From assembly GCA_947561715.1 (NCBI GenBank), contig OX387205.1, forward strand, positions 2,857,001-2,921,000: DNA of 64,000 bases, in the 5' to 3' direction. Made by a program: the position numbers and the translations under genes. The DNA comes from Ascidia mentula (Eukaryota > Chordata > Ascidiacea > Phlebobranchia > Ascidiidae). Below the pieces are notes generated by a model, which made no database searches, was not told where the DNA came from, and was given only the letters and a program-made list of their open reading frames with translations. Of the stretch, positions 10,392 through 21,998 are shown piece after piece (position 1 is the first letter of the stretch; each line of letters starts with the position of its first letter).

Positions 10392-11290
10392 TTTCTGCAA
10401 AAAACTGCAAGCTTGTATCTTCTTGTGTGCATTATTGTGTGTTGTTCTTCTTACAAACGTATGTATGTATATGTTTTCGTGTGGTTAATTGTGTTTTGTT
10501 AAGGCTAGCTGCACCTTAGTGTTTTTGAATGCTGTTCACACGCTCCGCTGGCTGTGTCATTTGCTTTCTGTCTTTCGCTTTGTTAGGCTTGTGATATGCA
10601 GCAGCAGTGGCCTACCATTATAACAACACGTCTGAAGCTGACCAAACGTTGCTGTCAGAGGGTGTTTAGAAACGTATTGCATCTTTGTTTTAAAATAAAA
10701 AGATGTTGCTGTAATTTATGCTTGTGTATGCTCGCTTGTATCAAATTGTGTTTCAAATGCTCAAAATAAAAAACAAACGTATGTATGTATATCTTTTAAT
10801 GTGCTTAATCCATTGTGTCCGGATTTGCCCCGTTAAAAGCCTGACTATAAATATCCAGGTGAAAAAAGTAAATTCTGTTCTATTCTACTGAATACGTTCC
10901 GTTTCATTTAAATGAGCTATGCTACACACAACGATCCATTTTGGTTGTCAATAACGAATCTATATTTAAGATGCCACAATTCTCTGGTATTTTCCAAGTT
11001 CTGACAATCGTACCGATTTGTGAATGTAAGTACATTAATACTCAAGAGATGACAATGGTACGATTTGTCTACGGAGTTAGGCCGGCACAGCACCATAGCC
11101 TTCCGGTTAACAATTATTGGGACCCTGGCGTTAGCGCAACCTGCAGTGCATTGCCTTGTAATTTGCTTTCTTGCACCCTCATATTTAATCACCGACTGCC
11201 TTTTCAGTCAGCAAGTCGTTTTTTTTCAATTGTTGCCAATAAACTTTTTAAAACATTTAAAACATGTCGTTAATAAGAATGAACAGAAAT
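10392..11290. other. Downstream flank of the channel fragment
   Basis: No gene. Part of 10500-10640 resembles 63100-63250, downstream of another channel fragment. Positions 10850-11290 resemble 54720-55135, downstream of the intact channel at 52398. These are therefore inherited 3' flanks of the channel family. A TATG microsatellite-like run occurs near 10460 and 10780. Open frames at 10917-11307 on both strands overlap each other and are not supported. Confidence 0.6.
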
Positions 11291-12081
11291 GTGGACTCAC
11301 CTTGTAAAAACATCGGTAAATTTAGTGACGTAAAACGTCAACAAAAACATAAAACGTCTAAACTTCAGTTGGTAGAGGATGAAGGTTGATTGTTATAAGT
11401 GACATGACGGAAATCCACAACAACAACTTCCACGTTTGTTTCATAACCATCTGTAGGCATTATATACTATATTGTGTTAAGCGACGATCAATCAACAGGG
11501 AATATGTTATGGTGACAATTGACAGCTTAGAAGAATGAATAATAACGAAAAGTAGGCTACTTATTTCATAACTTTCTTCAAATAGACCACGTCCCAATAA
11601 TTAAGTGCATAGTTGATGGCTGCGGATGATGTATTTCATTAGGAATTTATACATGTGACGCGGTTGCAGTGAATATAACCCAGTGTTAGATTGAGGCCCT
11701 GCTGTCTAAAGCAAATTGTGACACGCGGCATAGAAATACACAAGTAGTGCGGCCACCAAGAATAAGGGTAAAAACACTAAAAAACATTTACCTCATAAAG
11801 CTGTGAAGGTGGCGTGGATTTTGGTTGGCCATGAGACACATGCTTTGTTTGCGGAATGGAGTTTGCCCAGTTTGCCGAATTGTAAAGAAGTGATAAAAAT
11901 GGACAAGGGTGTGGACAGTTGCAGATTTGTAGCGTTTTGTTGAAAAACCGATCTGTATCATCAACAATCCTAATGTCAGGAAATTTAAGCTTGGGGACTT
12001 CAGCTGATATTGTCAACGTTGCCAATATTTCCAATAGCTTTCACTAACTTTAAAGATAGTGACTAAGGTGAGAGAAGAAAG

Positions 12082-14003
12082 ATGAAGAATATTGCACCAA
12101 TGCTATTGCTGTCACTTTCTTCTTTCTTGCTTTTCAGCAAAGGTAAAAAATGCATGATTTTTAACCGTAGTTTAACTTACAAAAACGTTTGCACTAAATA
12201 TGAGGAGCATTATAGGAATTTGGTCATTGTTTAATAGTGAGTGTAGTCACAGTGGGCAAACTTGGCACTAAATATGCTCATATTTTGTGATTGGTCAAAT
12301 TCGGCTACTATGTAACCCAGAGTTTCTCAAGGATAAAATTCCCAGCGGGGTTTTCCGGGGGCCACGAACGTTTTTTGTACTGACTGCATTGCATTAAAAT
12401 TCGTTTTTACGGAATACGTCACAGATCGGGCCCAATAGCTCTGTGGGTGACATTGCAAAGTAAGACCACGATGTAACATCTTGAATGTTTCACAGCAAGA
12501 ATTTACCATGGAGCTTTTACGCTGGACACGTTTTCTTCGACCTCCAAACTCAACATAACAGTTGTGTACGAAATGTGTTTCAGCATTCCGCCTCTACACG
12601 TTGAGGTAAAACTTATGTGTATTAATTCATGATTTTGGGAAATTAAAATGAATTTTGATTTAATTTCCGCTTGCAATATTGCGACGTTTTATTATGTTTT
12701 TTTGTCAACTCTAACGCAAATCCTTTTTTCGAGGAAATTTAGAAACTTTACAAAATAAAACACACAGTATGCAAATTAAACTGCAGTTATTTTTTATACC
12801 TCTGCACTAAACTGAGAGTTCGGATTTTTAAGTAAGGGACATTTGCCTCACTGTAGGGAAATGTTGAGGCTTTGCTATTTAGGTCTCTGGCATATTTCGG
12901 CGCAACGATGGAACTAATAGAAGCTTGTCACGCATGATAGAAAATCAAGATTTGTGAGCAAGATAGCGTGGGTTCAAGTCCCAGTGTGGTAAAAAACAGA
13001 CATAATTAATCCAAAACAGATTTAAGAGACAAATGTCAACCGGCCGAAATTAACATAGGGGTTTTAAATTTTAGGCAGTTCCAGTCGCAAGTTCATCACT
13101 TACGTTTGAGTTGGATGTTTACAAAATCAAGGCTCTCTCGTTTGAAGGTGAACTTATAAGAACTGATCAAGCGACCGGATGGAATTTCACAACTGTTACC
13201 GTTTCATGGAAGGCTTTTTTCCTTTCAGGTGTGCATTATTGTACTTTTACAATGTTGTTATAGCAATAACTTTATGGATTACGCAAGTTTATAGGCATGA
13301 AGAAATAAACAATGAAACAACTTGTTGATGTTTGAATTTGGCTTGGATCTCAAACGATCCCTTAAAAACTGTTTCGCCAACGTAGAGTAGCCTATAATTC
13401 AGAATAATTAACACATTTAACGTAATACAAGGTAGCAACAACTTCCTTTATTTCTACCGGAATTCTGCTAATCTGACTTGGGCTTCGGCACGGAAATTCT
13501 GCAATACCACTTTACCAAATGGCGACATCTGCTCGAGTACGCAAATTTGCACCAAATACAACAGAGTCAGAATAATGCTATTCACGTACGGATCCCATTG
13601 GGCGCCCATCAGGTACGTTATAATGTTGTTATGTTGTTGGATTATGCAAGAGATGAAATTAGCTCTTTGAAATGTTCAAGCGACTATTTACTGATTGTTG
13701 TGTAAAAACCATCCAAAGCCGAAACTATTCTGAATCTTTCTTTGTTCAGGCTGTGATGTAATACATTATTGTGTAACTTAGTTAGTTTCTATGTACACTG
13801 CTGAAAATACAACGTTTTCGTACAGTAATGCCACTGATGACTGGGTGCAGTTGGGCAAAGGGAACAACCTTTGCAAAAGCTTAACATCTCTTAATCAAAC
13901 GGCAGTTTGGAGCAACACCACTGGTCCGTGCCCTCCCTACAATACGACATTTGATCCCTGCCATCTCAAAGGCCACGTTTTTTGTTGCGGACCGGCTCAA
14001 TAA
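12082..14003 (+). CDS. Secreted cysteine-rich glycoprotein, copy B (5 exons)
   Basis: This is the unit B copy of the gene at 3516, shifted by 8566 bp. Exons are 12082-12142, 12496-12605, 13075-13228, 13432-13612 and 13826-14003. I saw no base difference in exons or introns, so the predicted 227-aa protein (signal peptide, nine cysteines, eight sequons) is the same. Perfect intron identity points to a very recent duplication or gene conversion rather than selection on the protein. It lies upstream of the frameshifted channel at 15536. Family unknown; exon limits are predictions from GT-AG sites and phase agreement. Confidence 0.66.
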
Positions 14004-15535
14004 TAGCCCTGAAAGGCCACATTATACTGTAAAAATTTTATTGGATGGTTTTTAAGAGGAACTTAATTTACAAACATATGAAAAAGAATATGATATTCTG
14101 TAAACTCTTCTGCAAGGAACAATTTACTTTAAGAGCAGTTTACTTTAACTCTACCACATCGTCACATTGGATATAACATGTGCTTTCGTTTAATGCATAC
14201 CTAACAATAGAGGAGTTACATGGGAAATTATTGTAATACGTATAATGTTAATATTATTTCGAAAACAGAATCCGAAATAAACATTGAGGTAATAAATTGC
14301 CTTTTGTAAAAAGTACAAATTTCTTTAATTCTGTGCCGTCGGTATTATACCAGCAAGTAGAAGAGAATATTTTTTTGTGCCAGTGTTTATATAACTTAAA
14401 ATACTTTTCACCTTTTAATGATGCAACTGTACATACGAACAAGACAAGAAATTTTGCGTTGAAATAATAGCCAAATTCTGTGATAATAATATGTAATAAG
14501 AAACATGTTCCACATACTCTGATTGAAGCAACCCTTTGCATGAATATTTCCAAATACATCACTACATGGCGTTTTATATCCGGTTTGATTTCTTCCTTGT
14601 TCTCCAATGTTCTTTTTGTTGGTAGCTTTTACGTTTGTGTGGTATGAAACAAAAACTCTGCCTTCGGTCTGTCAGAGAGAGGCCAGTTAAACTACCAAGC
14701 CCAGTGTAACTTCAAACATGAATGCAGAGAAATATGCGTGATACAAATAGAACCGATGACGTACAGCCAACCAGGAAACAACCTCACAGTTACTGGACCC
14801 GTGCTGTCAACACGTGACGCGCAAGTTCAGCTTTGGTAGATGTGCCAAGTGCGCGACTCTGAATTATCGCTGCGCATTTGCTTTTGATTACCTTAAATTT
14901 AGTAGGAACCCAGCAAACTAAACAAGCCTTACTTTTGATTTAATCGGAACAGGGAAATATAAACATAATTTTTACGGTCGACTGAACACACGTGCGCTTT
15001 GATTTGTTTGTAAACACGGAAGCTTTTCTTGAGACAGATAATGAAATAAACGAATTAACGGAAACAGCAATGGTGTTTGATAATTGCACCAAAGAGAAGC
15101 TGGGCGATAAAACCATTTTCCAGTCGACAAAACTTCAAACGTAAATAACTTTGCAGTTTCGTAACGGATTTCGATAATTTTTACACAAGTTGTATAGAAT
15201 TGTGTAACCAGAGGGATGTTAGTTGACAAAAAAAAATCGCCAGTTAATAAAACTTTGAACGCGGGCACAGCATAACTGCTTCAGCTAATATGAAGTTCTG
15301 CTTGCAAAGATGGTTCCTCTTTAGTGCAGCGACTGCTTTATTACAAAACATGTTTTTCGGCGCAGTTAGAAGTAAACTACGATTAAAAGAAAAAGGTGGT
15401 GTTTGTATGTTCACGAATTCTGTGTGTGGCATCTTATTTTTGCAAGTGATAAAAACGTTGTATAATATTCAATGAATTAAATAATAACAACATGCTACCC
15501 ATGGTTGATATTAGGTAGAGTTCTTGAGGAATATA
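14004..15535. other. Spacer between secreted protein and channel copy, unit B
   Basis: This is the same as 5438-6969 of unit A. It includes the shared 420-bp module at 14496-14916 and a candidate AATAAA at 14276-14281. No gene is supported. Confidence 0.6.
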
Positions 15536-17660
15536 ATGTCATTAGGGGAAATTTACTCCAAATTTGACCTTTTGTCAATTCACAACATAAAGCCATGGTG
15601 GGAAACACTTCGAACCTTCACCACTGCAGCAATGATTGGATCAAGTCTGTTTTTGCTCTACAAAGCTGACATTGAGCCATTAAGGTGTCTCCCTCTTAAC
15701 AGCAGTGATATTCCATCATTTACAAATGCCAAAATGTTGTTTGTAAATGAACAATGTAAAGAGGAAGGCAATTTTTTTCTGCTTAACTTCTGGTGGATTT
15801 CAATGTTGATATCGGTTTGGTTGTATGGGGCAATGAATTTTTGGGAGCACATTCCTGTGATAATCAATGAAGTCGCCAAATTCAGAAAATTGTTTGATAT
15901 TGTGTCTGGGTTTGGAGATTCAGTTGATGACCTGGTCATGCTAGTGACAACTCCTAATACGTCAGACACATCAGAAATTGAGCGGGAAAGAAGAAAAGAG
16001 GGTCAAAAGATTGTGAAAGCTTTGTTCAAACAACCAGAACAAAATAGTTTTTGGAAACCTGAACAGGAAATCTTGATAGAAAATATGCACAAGAATATTG
16101 TGCAGGATTTTTCTGCCTTTTCCCTCCTTGATATCAGTGCAAAGAGTGGGGCAGATGTAACCTTTCCATTGACATACACAAAAAGAGAGAGATGTGTTTA
16201 CCTTAAAGACATCATCAACCTTGATAATCTTTTTACTGAACCCTCATTACACGAAATGGAGCATTTGGAAATTTGGGAAGAGGATATGTCCCTAAAGCTG
16301 GGAACTCTAATATCCAAAATACGTCAAGGACACAAAATTAGAGATATTTCAAAACTTGACTCTGCTTCTTCTGACATTTTGCGTGGACTTTATGATGAAT
16401 GGTCAACTGAATTTACCCACATGCCTGCAAATAGATGTGATGTGTTATGTCAACTATTTTCACTTCGTCAAATTGAGAATCTACGAAAACTAAAAGAAGA
16501 AGTCTTAGACCTGCAAACAACAAGTAAAGATATTCTTAGGGATATTCAAGCTGATGCCGTGTCAAAGTTATGTCTGTTGCGCAACCAAGAGGAGTTAAGA
16601 AGTTTGGAAAAAATGCGTCACTTAATATACATTACAGATCCTACTGATCAATTGCCAGGATGGCAGCAATATGAGGAAGTCAAGGGTTACACCAAAACCC
16701 GCGATGATGTTGAAGGAGATAAGATTGGCCATGCATTTAATGTTCAACCACCAATCATGAGTAATTTTTTTAATGAACAACGCCAACAGCACGAAGACAA
16801 ACTTTTTTCACTTATGGACTCTTTAAAAAAGGAAAGCTTTTTGAAACAACTTGAATCCATTCGTGGGTTACCACCTCAACAACAGCTAAATCAGATTTTT
16901 GAATACCGTGAGCAACCTGGTCCATTAAATGACAATTTAAATTTGATAGACAACATTCGAATTGTAGATGGCTACAAACAGCTTCTTGCACTACAACAGA
17001 TTGTAATAGCTGACCAGCTGGCAAATACTGATAATAATGAAAATGCAAATAGCAAAGCTTCCAAACCACACAATGACAGCAAGGTATATATAACAAACTG
17101 GTACTTATTTAGAAATATATTATCGGGTCTAATTGCCTTGGGTGGGATCATCTTGTTTTTATTTTTTTTTTAGCCAACCAATACCAGATTTCACATGCAG
17201 TGATTCCTATACATGCATCTACCGTTCTTTCAGAATGGCACAAGCCATTGCCGTTATACAAAGCATTTTCATGGGCTTTCTATTTTTCATCCTCAATGTT
17301 TTTACGATGAAACTTTTGTCTCAAATAAACAAATCTGACAGAAACTTCCTTCTGTGGTTATGTAAAAACAGTGGAGAAACAAAAAATGTGGAGGTCTTTA
17401 AAAAACTTAGTGCTGGTGTTGAGGAAAACGGTTTAGGGATAATTCAAAGGCTGCATAAACATATGATTTTAGCTGCAAAAGAAAATGATATTGGTTTCTT
17501 TCAATTTTACATAGAAGTTTCAAATAAAGGCATTCGTGACTTTTTGAATAGCAAGTTTGTCAAAAATAACACTGATGATGCGATTGATAAAACAATTTCC
17601 TCATTGAAACGCTTAGGTACTAAATCATTGACACCAGCAACAACACAAAAAACTCCATGA
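15536..17660 (+). pseudogene. LRRC8-like channel copy B, frameshifted
   Basis: This is the duplicate of the 6970 gene. The first roughly 370 codons are the same protein, then divergence rises to about 5% (for example E-E-L-R-S-L for E-E-L-T-S-L). In TM3 a run of nine T in copy A is ten T here (17162-17171), shifting frame and stopping at 17173 after 545 codons. The other frame continues from TM3 through loop 2 (two cysteines kept), TM4 and the tail to a second early stop at 17658-17660, losing the Cys-rich end and the T-S-Q-V terminus. It may be a young pseudogene or a truncated three-pass product. The shift lies in a homopolymer, so a sequencing error is possible, though the second early stop argues for real decay. 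Confidence 0.78.
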
Positions 17661-18609
17661 AATCCATGTAAAAAATGCCTACCATTTGGTTCATGTTGTA
17701 AACGAAAATCCACAAATTCCGTTTAAATCAGGAAACTGAACCATTAAATACTTCACAAGTGTAGCAAATTTTTAGAATGTTTGTGTCTCATTTCCATGTT
17801 CCCATTCTTTCATTGTGCTGTACTTCCATGGTATGATTTTGTTATGCTGCATAATTAAATCTTGTTTCATGTCAAAAAGATACAAACTACATTTAGTTAT
17901 GTATGATTGAATCTTGTCACGTTATTTCCTGTGTATTCATAAAATGTGACTTTTTCTCAGTCATTTTTGTGTTGCTGGCGATATTTATATATTTTATGAT
18001 TTTTGCAAAATCTACGGTTTTCTTTTTTAAACCTAGCAAATGTAAAAAATATTTTGCATATTACCTCCTGTTAGTTGCCAAGCAGTAATTTTGTACCTTC
18101 CATATCCACAAGTTCCACATGCCAAAACATTACATATTGCATTTTATGATTGTCTGTACAAATAAAACCATTTGCATTCATCCTTCTTATTACTCTAGTG
18201 ACAATAGATTCGCAGAGAGTAGAACATCACCTATGGTCATGAGGCATTTCCCATGGTGGAAGCACAATATATGCAAAGTATCCGGTACACATTTATGCAT
18301 CGAAAGTCAAACCTAAAAAAGTCGTAAGGGTTATCCAGTCAGGCGCCCATGTAAAGATGTTTTCCTCGCTGAGAATCACCTCCTGCCGTCAGCCTCAAGG
18401 CCGCATACAACCGGTTCTTCCTAAATCTGCAAAGTTTTTGTAATGCAGCAAAGTATAGGATTTACCGCTTAAAACTTTCTTGCTTCGCCTGATGAAAACG
18501 AAACATGCGTAAACAACAAATTTTGAAGACAGCGCGCCGAGCAAATAGCTCCAATGACTCCAAAGAAATGCATGACTGGTGTGACGCAAGATCTACAATC
18601 TACATTCAT
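17661..18609. other. 3' flank of channel copy B and unit junction
   Basis: The stretch to 18353 is the diverged copy of 9150-9797. 18354-18609 is not seen elsewhere in the window and holds no recognisable gene; opposing short open frames at 18395-18589 (-) and 18505-18831 (+) are unsupported. Confidence 0.5.
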
Positions 18610-19290
18610 ACAATGGTTACTACATTCGCTAAAAGCAGGGTTGTAGACTCAAAGAAATATTCGTTGACTCCGACTTTTATTTGGTTTGAACTCTTTACAT
18701 ACGAAGAAGACAAGATATTTGCGTTTTTCCTGTCCTTTTTTTATGATGTTTTCTTGTGTTTTTATCTATACTCCACTCTACGCTCAAATGAACAATTTAC
18801 TGCCGTAGCATCCGTGTCGTTTCAGACCTAGGAGCGCTTCACACCAACATCACAACGTGCAATTGAACATCAGCAAGACCTACGATGATTCAACACGCGC
18901 AACCTTCATACGATCCCGACCATCTCCAACCAAAACCACCACGTTTGGACTGTCCTCGGGACGTTAAGGTCTGTCGATGTGGATCAAAGGAAACGTTCTG
19001 AGAACCGAGTTTGCGTTTGCGTTTCGATGGGTTTTGCTTTGGCCAGCACGGCTGGGGTGGCCACCTTTCGTCACATGCAGCTTGTCGCTACCCATCACCT
19101 CCCAGTGCGACTGGCTGCGATCCTACGACAGACGGTGATTCTCCGTGAGGAAACCACCTTTACATGGGCGCCTGACTCGATAACCTTAATGGTTTTGTCG
19201 GTGCCCATGCCATTTCATTTCCTTATATATTGTTCTTTGCGTAGTTGCTTTTTTCGCAAAATAAACATGATTTAATTTCCATTCAAGTAC
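18610..19290. repeat. Dispersed repeat block, copy 1
   Basis: About 680 bp matches 32212-32850 at roughly 95% by eye, marking the left edge of the KEN-kinase duplication. Its right end (Cys-poor, ending CAAAATAAACATGA) recurs near 46140 and 59950. It contains the reverse complement of the unit A/B breakpoint sequence near 19170. Short open frames inside are not conserved in reading frame between copies. Family unknown. Confidence 0.65.
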
Positions 19291-19364
19291 TAGCCAAATA
19301 AAATTTTTCATGTTGGAAAGTTCGCCTGTGGTGATTATATGCAAAAAGAAAGCCCGAGTTGTTC

Positions 19365-19800
19365 ATAAGTTCCATATGCTGTGATTGGAGCAACTCTTTG
19401 CATTTAGTTTTCCAAATACATCACTATACATGGCGCTTTATATCCGGTTTGATTCCTTCCTCGTTGTCCAATGTTCTTTTTGTTGGTAGCTTTTACGTTT
19501 GTGTGGTTTAAAACAAAAACTCTGCCTTCGGTCTGTCAGAGAGAGGACAGTTAACTACCAAGCCCAGTGTAACTTTAAACATGAGTGCAGAGAAAAATGC
19601 GTGATACAAATAGAACCGATGACGTACAGCTAACCAGGAAACAACCTCACAGTTACTGGACCCGTACTGTCAACACGTGACGCGCAAGTTCAGCTTTGGT
19701 AGACGTGTCAAGTGTGCGGCTCTGCATTATCGTTGTGCAGTTACTTTTGATTACATTAAATTTAGCAGGAATCCGGCAAATGAAATTATTTTAGATCGCA
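19365..19800 (+). repeat. Shared 420-bp module, copy upstream of KEN kinase 1
   Basis: This is a diverged copy of 5930-6350, about 2.2 kb upstream of the first KEN-kinase exon. The open stretch seen in the channel units is shifted at its start here by one missing A, so a coding role is less likely at this copy. Confidence 0.6.
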
Positions 19801-19999
19801 TATCAGTATTTCTTTTGAAAATTTTTTCTCTTTTATAAGGAATGGCGTCACGTAACAAAGCAACCAGTGATGCATGAAAGTCAAATTTCTGGTTGAATGG
19901 GCACGGGTGCTTGTGCTGTTGCCAGGGCGATTTTTAGCGAGGTTGACCGTTTAAGTCAACTGGTCATTTGGTGATGGGTGTTGTTAAAGTGTTAGTTAA

Positions 20000-20340
20000 G
20001 GACCTATATGCGTATTAAATTGGCGAAATCCTGTTTTCAAGGCCTTCTGCTGTAATGCATCTAGCGACTGTTACGCTAGTTTCACAATGGCCGTTGATGG
20101 GTCTTGTGACTTACATAGGGACCTAGTATTCTTCAAAGTTTAAAAAGAAAATTTTGCTCCTGGATGAAACTGTACAGAGGAAGGACTTGTTGAGCCCCTT
20201 GAAAGATTTTATGACCAACAGGGGGGTATACCCAGCCCTGGGTGGTGCTTCGACACTTTTTCAGGAACTAAATTTGATGCCATTACCAGAGAAGAGTTGG
20301 GACTTACACAAAAATGCAAATGAGTGGGCAGTTAAACGAT
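20000..20340. mobile_element. Truncated GGAC-ended TIR element
   Basis: It starts GGACCTATATGCGTATT after TTAA (19996-19999), the right-hand end of the 362-3081 family in inverted orientation. It stops abruptly at about 20340 compared with the full copy at 33536-34317, and the second inverted end is missing. A forward open frame from 20154 to 20522 runs across the truncation and is not considered a gene. Confidence 0.7.
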
Positions 20341-21998
20341 GTTGCATCCCTTTACGCATTCAGGCAACCTCTACAAAAACCTCAGCATATTTGATCAAGT
20401 CACTAGGTGGCGTGGTATGCGTGGTATGCAATTCGACTTATGAACTAATATTGACGCCTGGTAAGAATAAAATTGAACTCTATAGAGTGAGGTTCACGAC
20501 AAGTGTTGTTAAACAAACGTAACCAAGATATAGGTATTGTAGGCTATCACTGCAAACAGAATACCGTGACACTATATGTTTGAGAACCACTGCTTCACTG
20601 CCTAACCGATATAGCAACATGCTTATCTATTTTCCCAGGAAAGTAATAATGTTTGCTTTAGGCATAATGTTTTATAACCGAACATAAAAATCTTACTCGT
20701 ATATTTCTCGTATGCGCTAAAAAACATTGACAGTGGACGAAACGTTTGATGCTCATTGGAGCGTAAGTTCTCGATCACGAGACCTGCACTATTGTTAGTG
20801 ATGCGTAAGGTGCCTCGACAGCATGGTTGCTGCCTGGTGAGGTGGGCCTAGATATAAAGTACCGAGACTGATAGCATATTTCTGAAGGATTTTGTTGTGA
20901 GGAAGATATTCTAAAATAGAAGAAAATGGTCGGAATTGCTATGTTACAACGGCGCAAGTAAATTCAAAACATGAATTCTGAGCAAAACGGTAATGGTAAT
21001 TTGGTTTTGTTGAAACAAATCTTGATCTTGCTTTATGCACTTAACCGCCCTTGCCTGGAATAACGCGGTGACTTTTGATTTGGTTTAAGACAGTCTTATT
21101 ACATATTTCTTATAAATCTTAATTTACATGAAAGACAATAGTAGCATGGCTTTACACAATGGTTTATTATATGTGCTTCCGGAGCTTGTAGCGCCTTTGT
21201 ATGAACTGGGCGCTACGGTACCTCTAAAATTACCACTAATAGATGCACAATTGTGTGACATGTCTTGCTACATATTAGGAAAACTGATTCATGAGTTACG
21301 TTCGCTTTATTCCAGGGTGAAGGTTGTGTGTTTACGCCTGAAAAATCCTGTAGATGACGTAATTGTTCTGTACAATGCTGTGGGATAATTGATGTTATGT
21401 TACACTTGAAAGCCAAAGTCTGGTGCATGCGCGTGAAGGTGCTGGTTTACGCCGAAGATTGTTTTCTCCACACTAAGAGAGGTGGTATGCAGTTTACGGC
21501 CTTGTCAGAAAACTACTGATACATCTGCAGTTCTCGGGTCAATTGCGTGCCGAGTAGATCAATAGCTGTACTCAGATCAGAATCCTATCTTTACACGAGT
21601 GTAAGAACGTTATCGCCTCATTTCTGCTTTCATTCGTATGTTAATTTTCCAAATCTAATTCAAATGACAACTAGGAAGTGTAGCAAGTGTTAGCAGAAAA
21701 AGAACCCAGTACATTTAAATGAACCGCTTTTTCATGTGTGACCGCTGCACTGGGAACAATGATGTATCAATAACAACCTAGACACAAGATAATGCTAATT
21801 GTGCAACTGCAGAACTAAAACTTGGTTTTCTTACCACTGAATTTACGCGTACACGGAGTGCAGTAACAGTTTGGTTTGTTTGAAAAACTGATTATTGTCC
21901 AGACCCCTAGAGTATTTCCTACCTTTATGCCCCGCAGAGAAAGGTGTAAAAGACGTTTGTCATTTAATCTACTGAAAAACAGTTAAACTGAAAAATAT
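20341..21998. other. 5' region of KEN kinase 1 with an unassigned small open frame
   Basis: It is a copy of 34400-36031. The one notable open frame is 21128-21388 (86 codons, ATG start), kept at 35184-35444 with only two amino-acid changes seen (C to F, V to L). The surrounding non-coding DNA is equally similar, so this is not evidence of selection. No known domain is recognised. The rest holds nothing I can assign. Confidence 0.45.

Larger units (their letters stand above)
1..11290. repeat. Tandem segmental duplication, unit A
   Basis: This unit holds a secreted glycoprotein gene, a channel gene and a C-terminal channel fragment. Its sequence restarts at 11291 with the same bases. Positions 1-361 match 11291-11651. 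Positions 3086 onward match 11652 onward with a constant offset of 8566 up to about 9797. The 2.7 kb between is a transposon present only here. By eye the match is essentially perfect from 3086 to about 8020 and drops to about 94-95% beyond. The left edge lies outside the window. Confidence 0.95.
11291..18353. repeat. Tandem segmental duplication, unit B
   Basis: This is the second copy of unit A, without the 362-3081 transposon and without the channel C-terminal fragment of 9846-10391. Both copies lose similarity right after the same short sequence (CAGTCAGGCGCCCATGTAAA, ending near 9797 and 18353). The reverse complement of that sequence lies in the dispersed repeats near 19170 and 32720, so the right edge is probably a repeat-mediated breakpoint. 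Positions 11291-12081, before the first exon, hold no gene I can support. Confidence 0.93.

Noticed and set aside
21128-21388. Conserved small protein gene (also 35184-35444)
   Set aside because: The frame is kept, but surrounding DNA is just as similar between the duplicated units, so there is no sign of coding selection.
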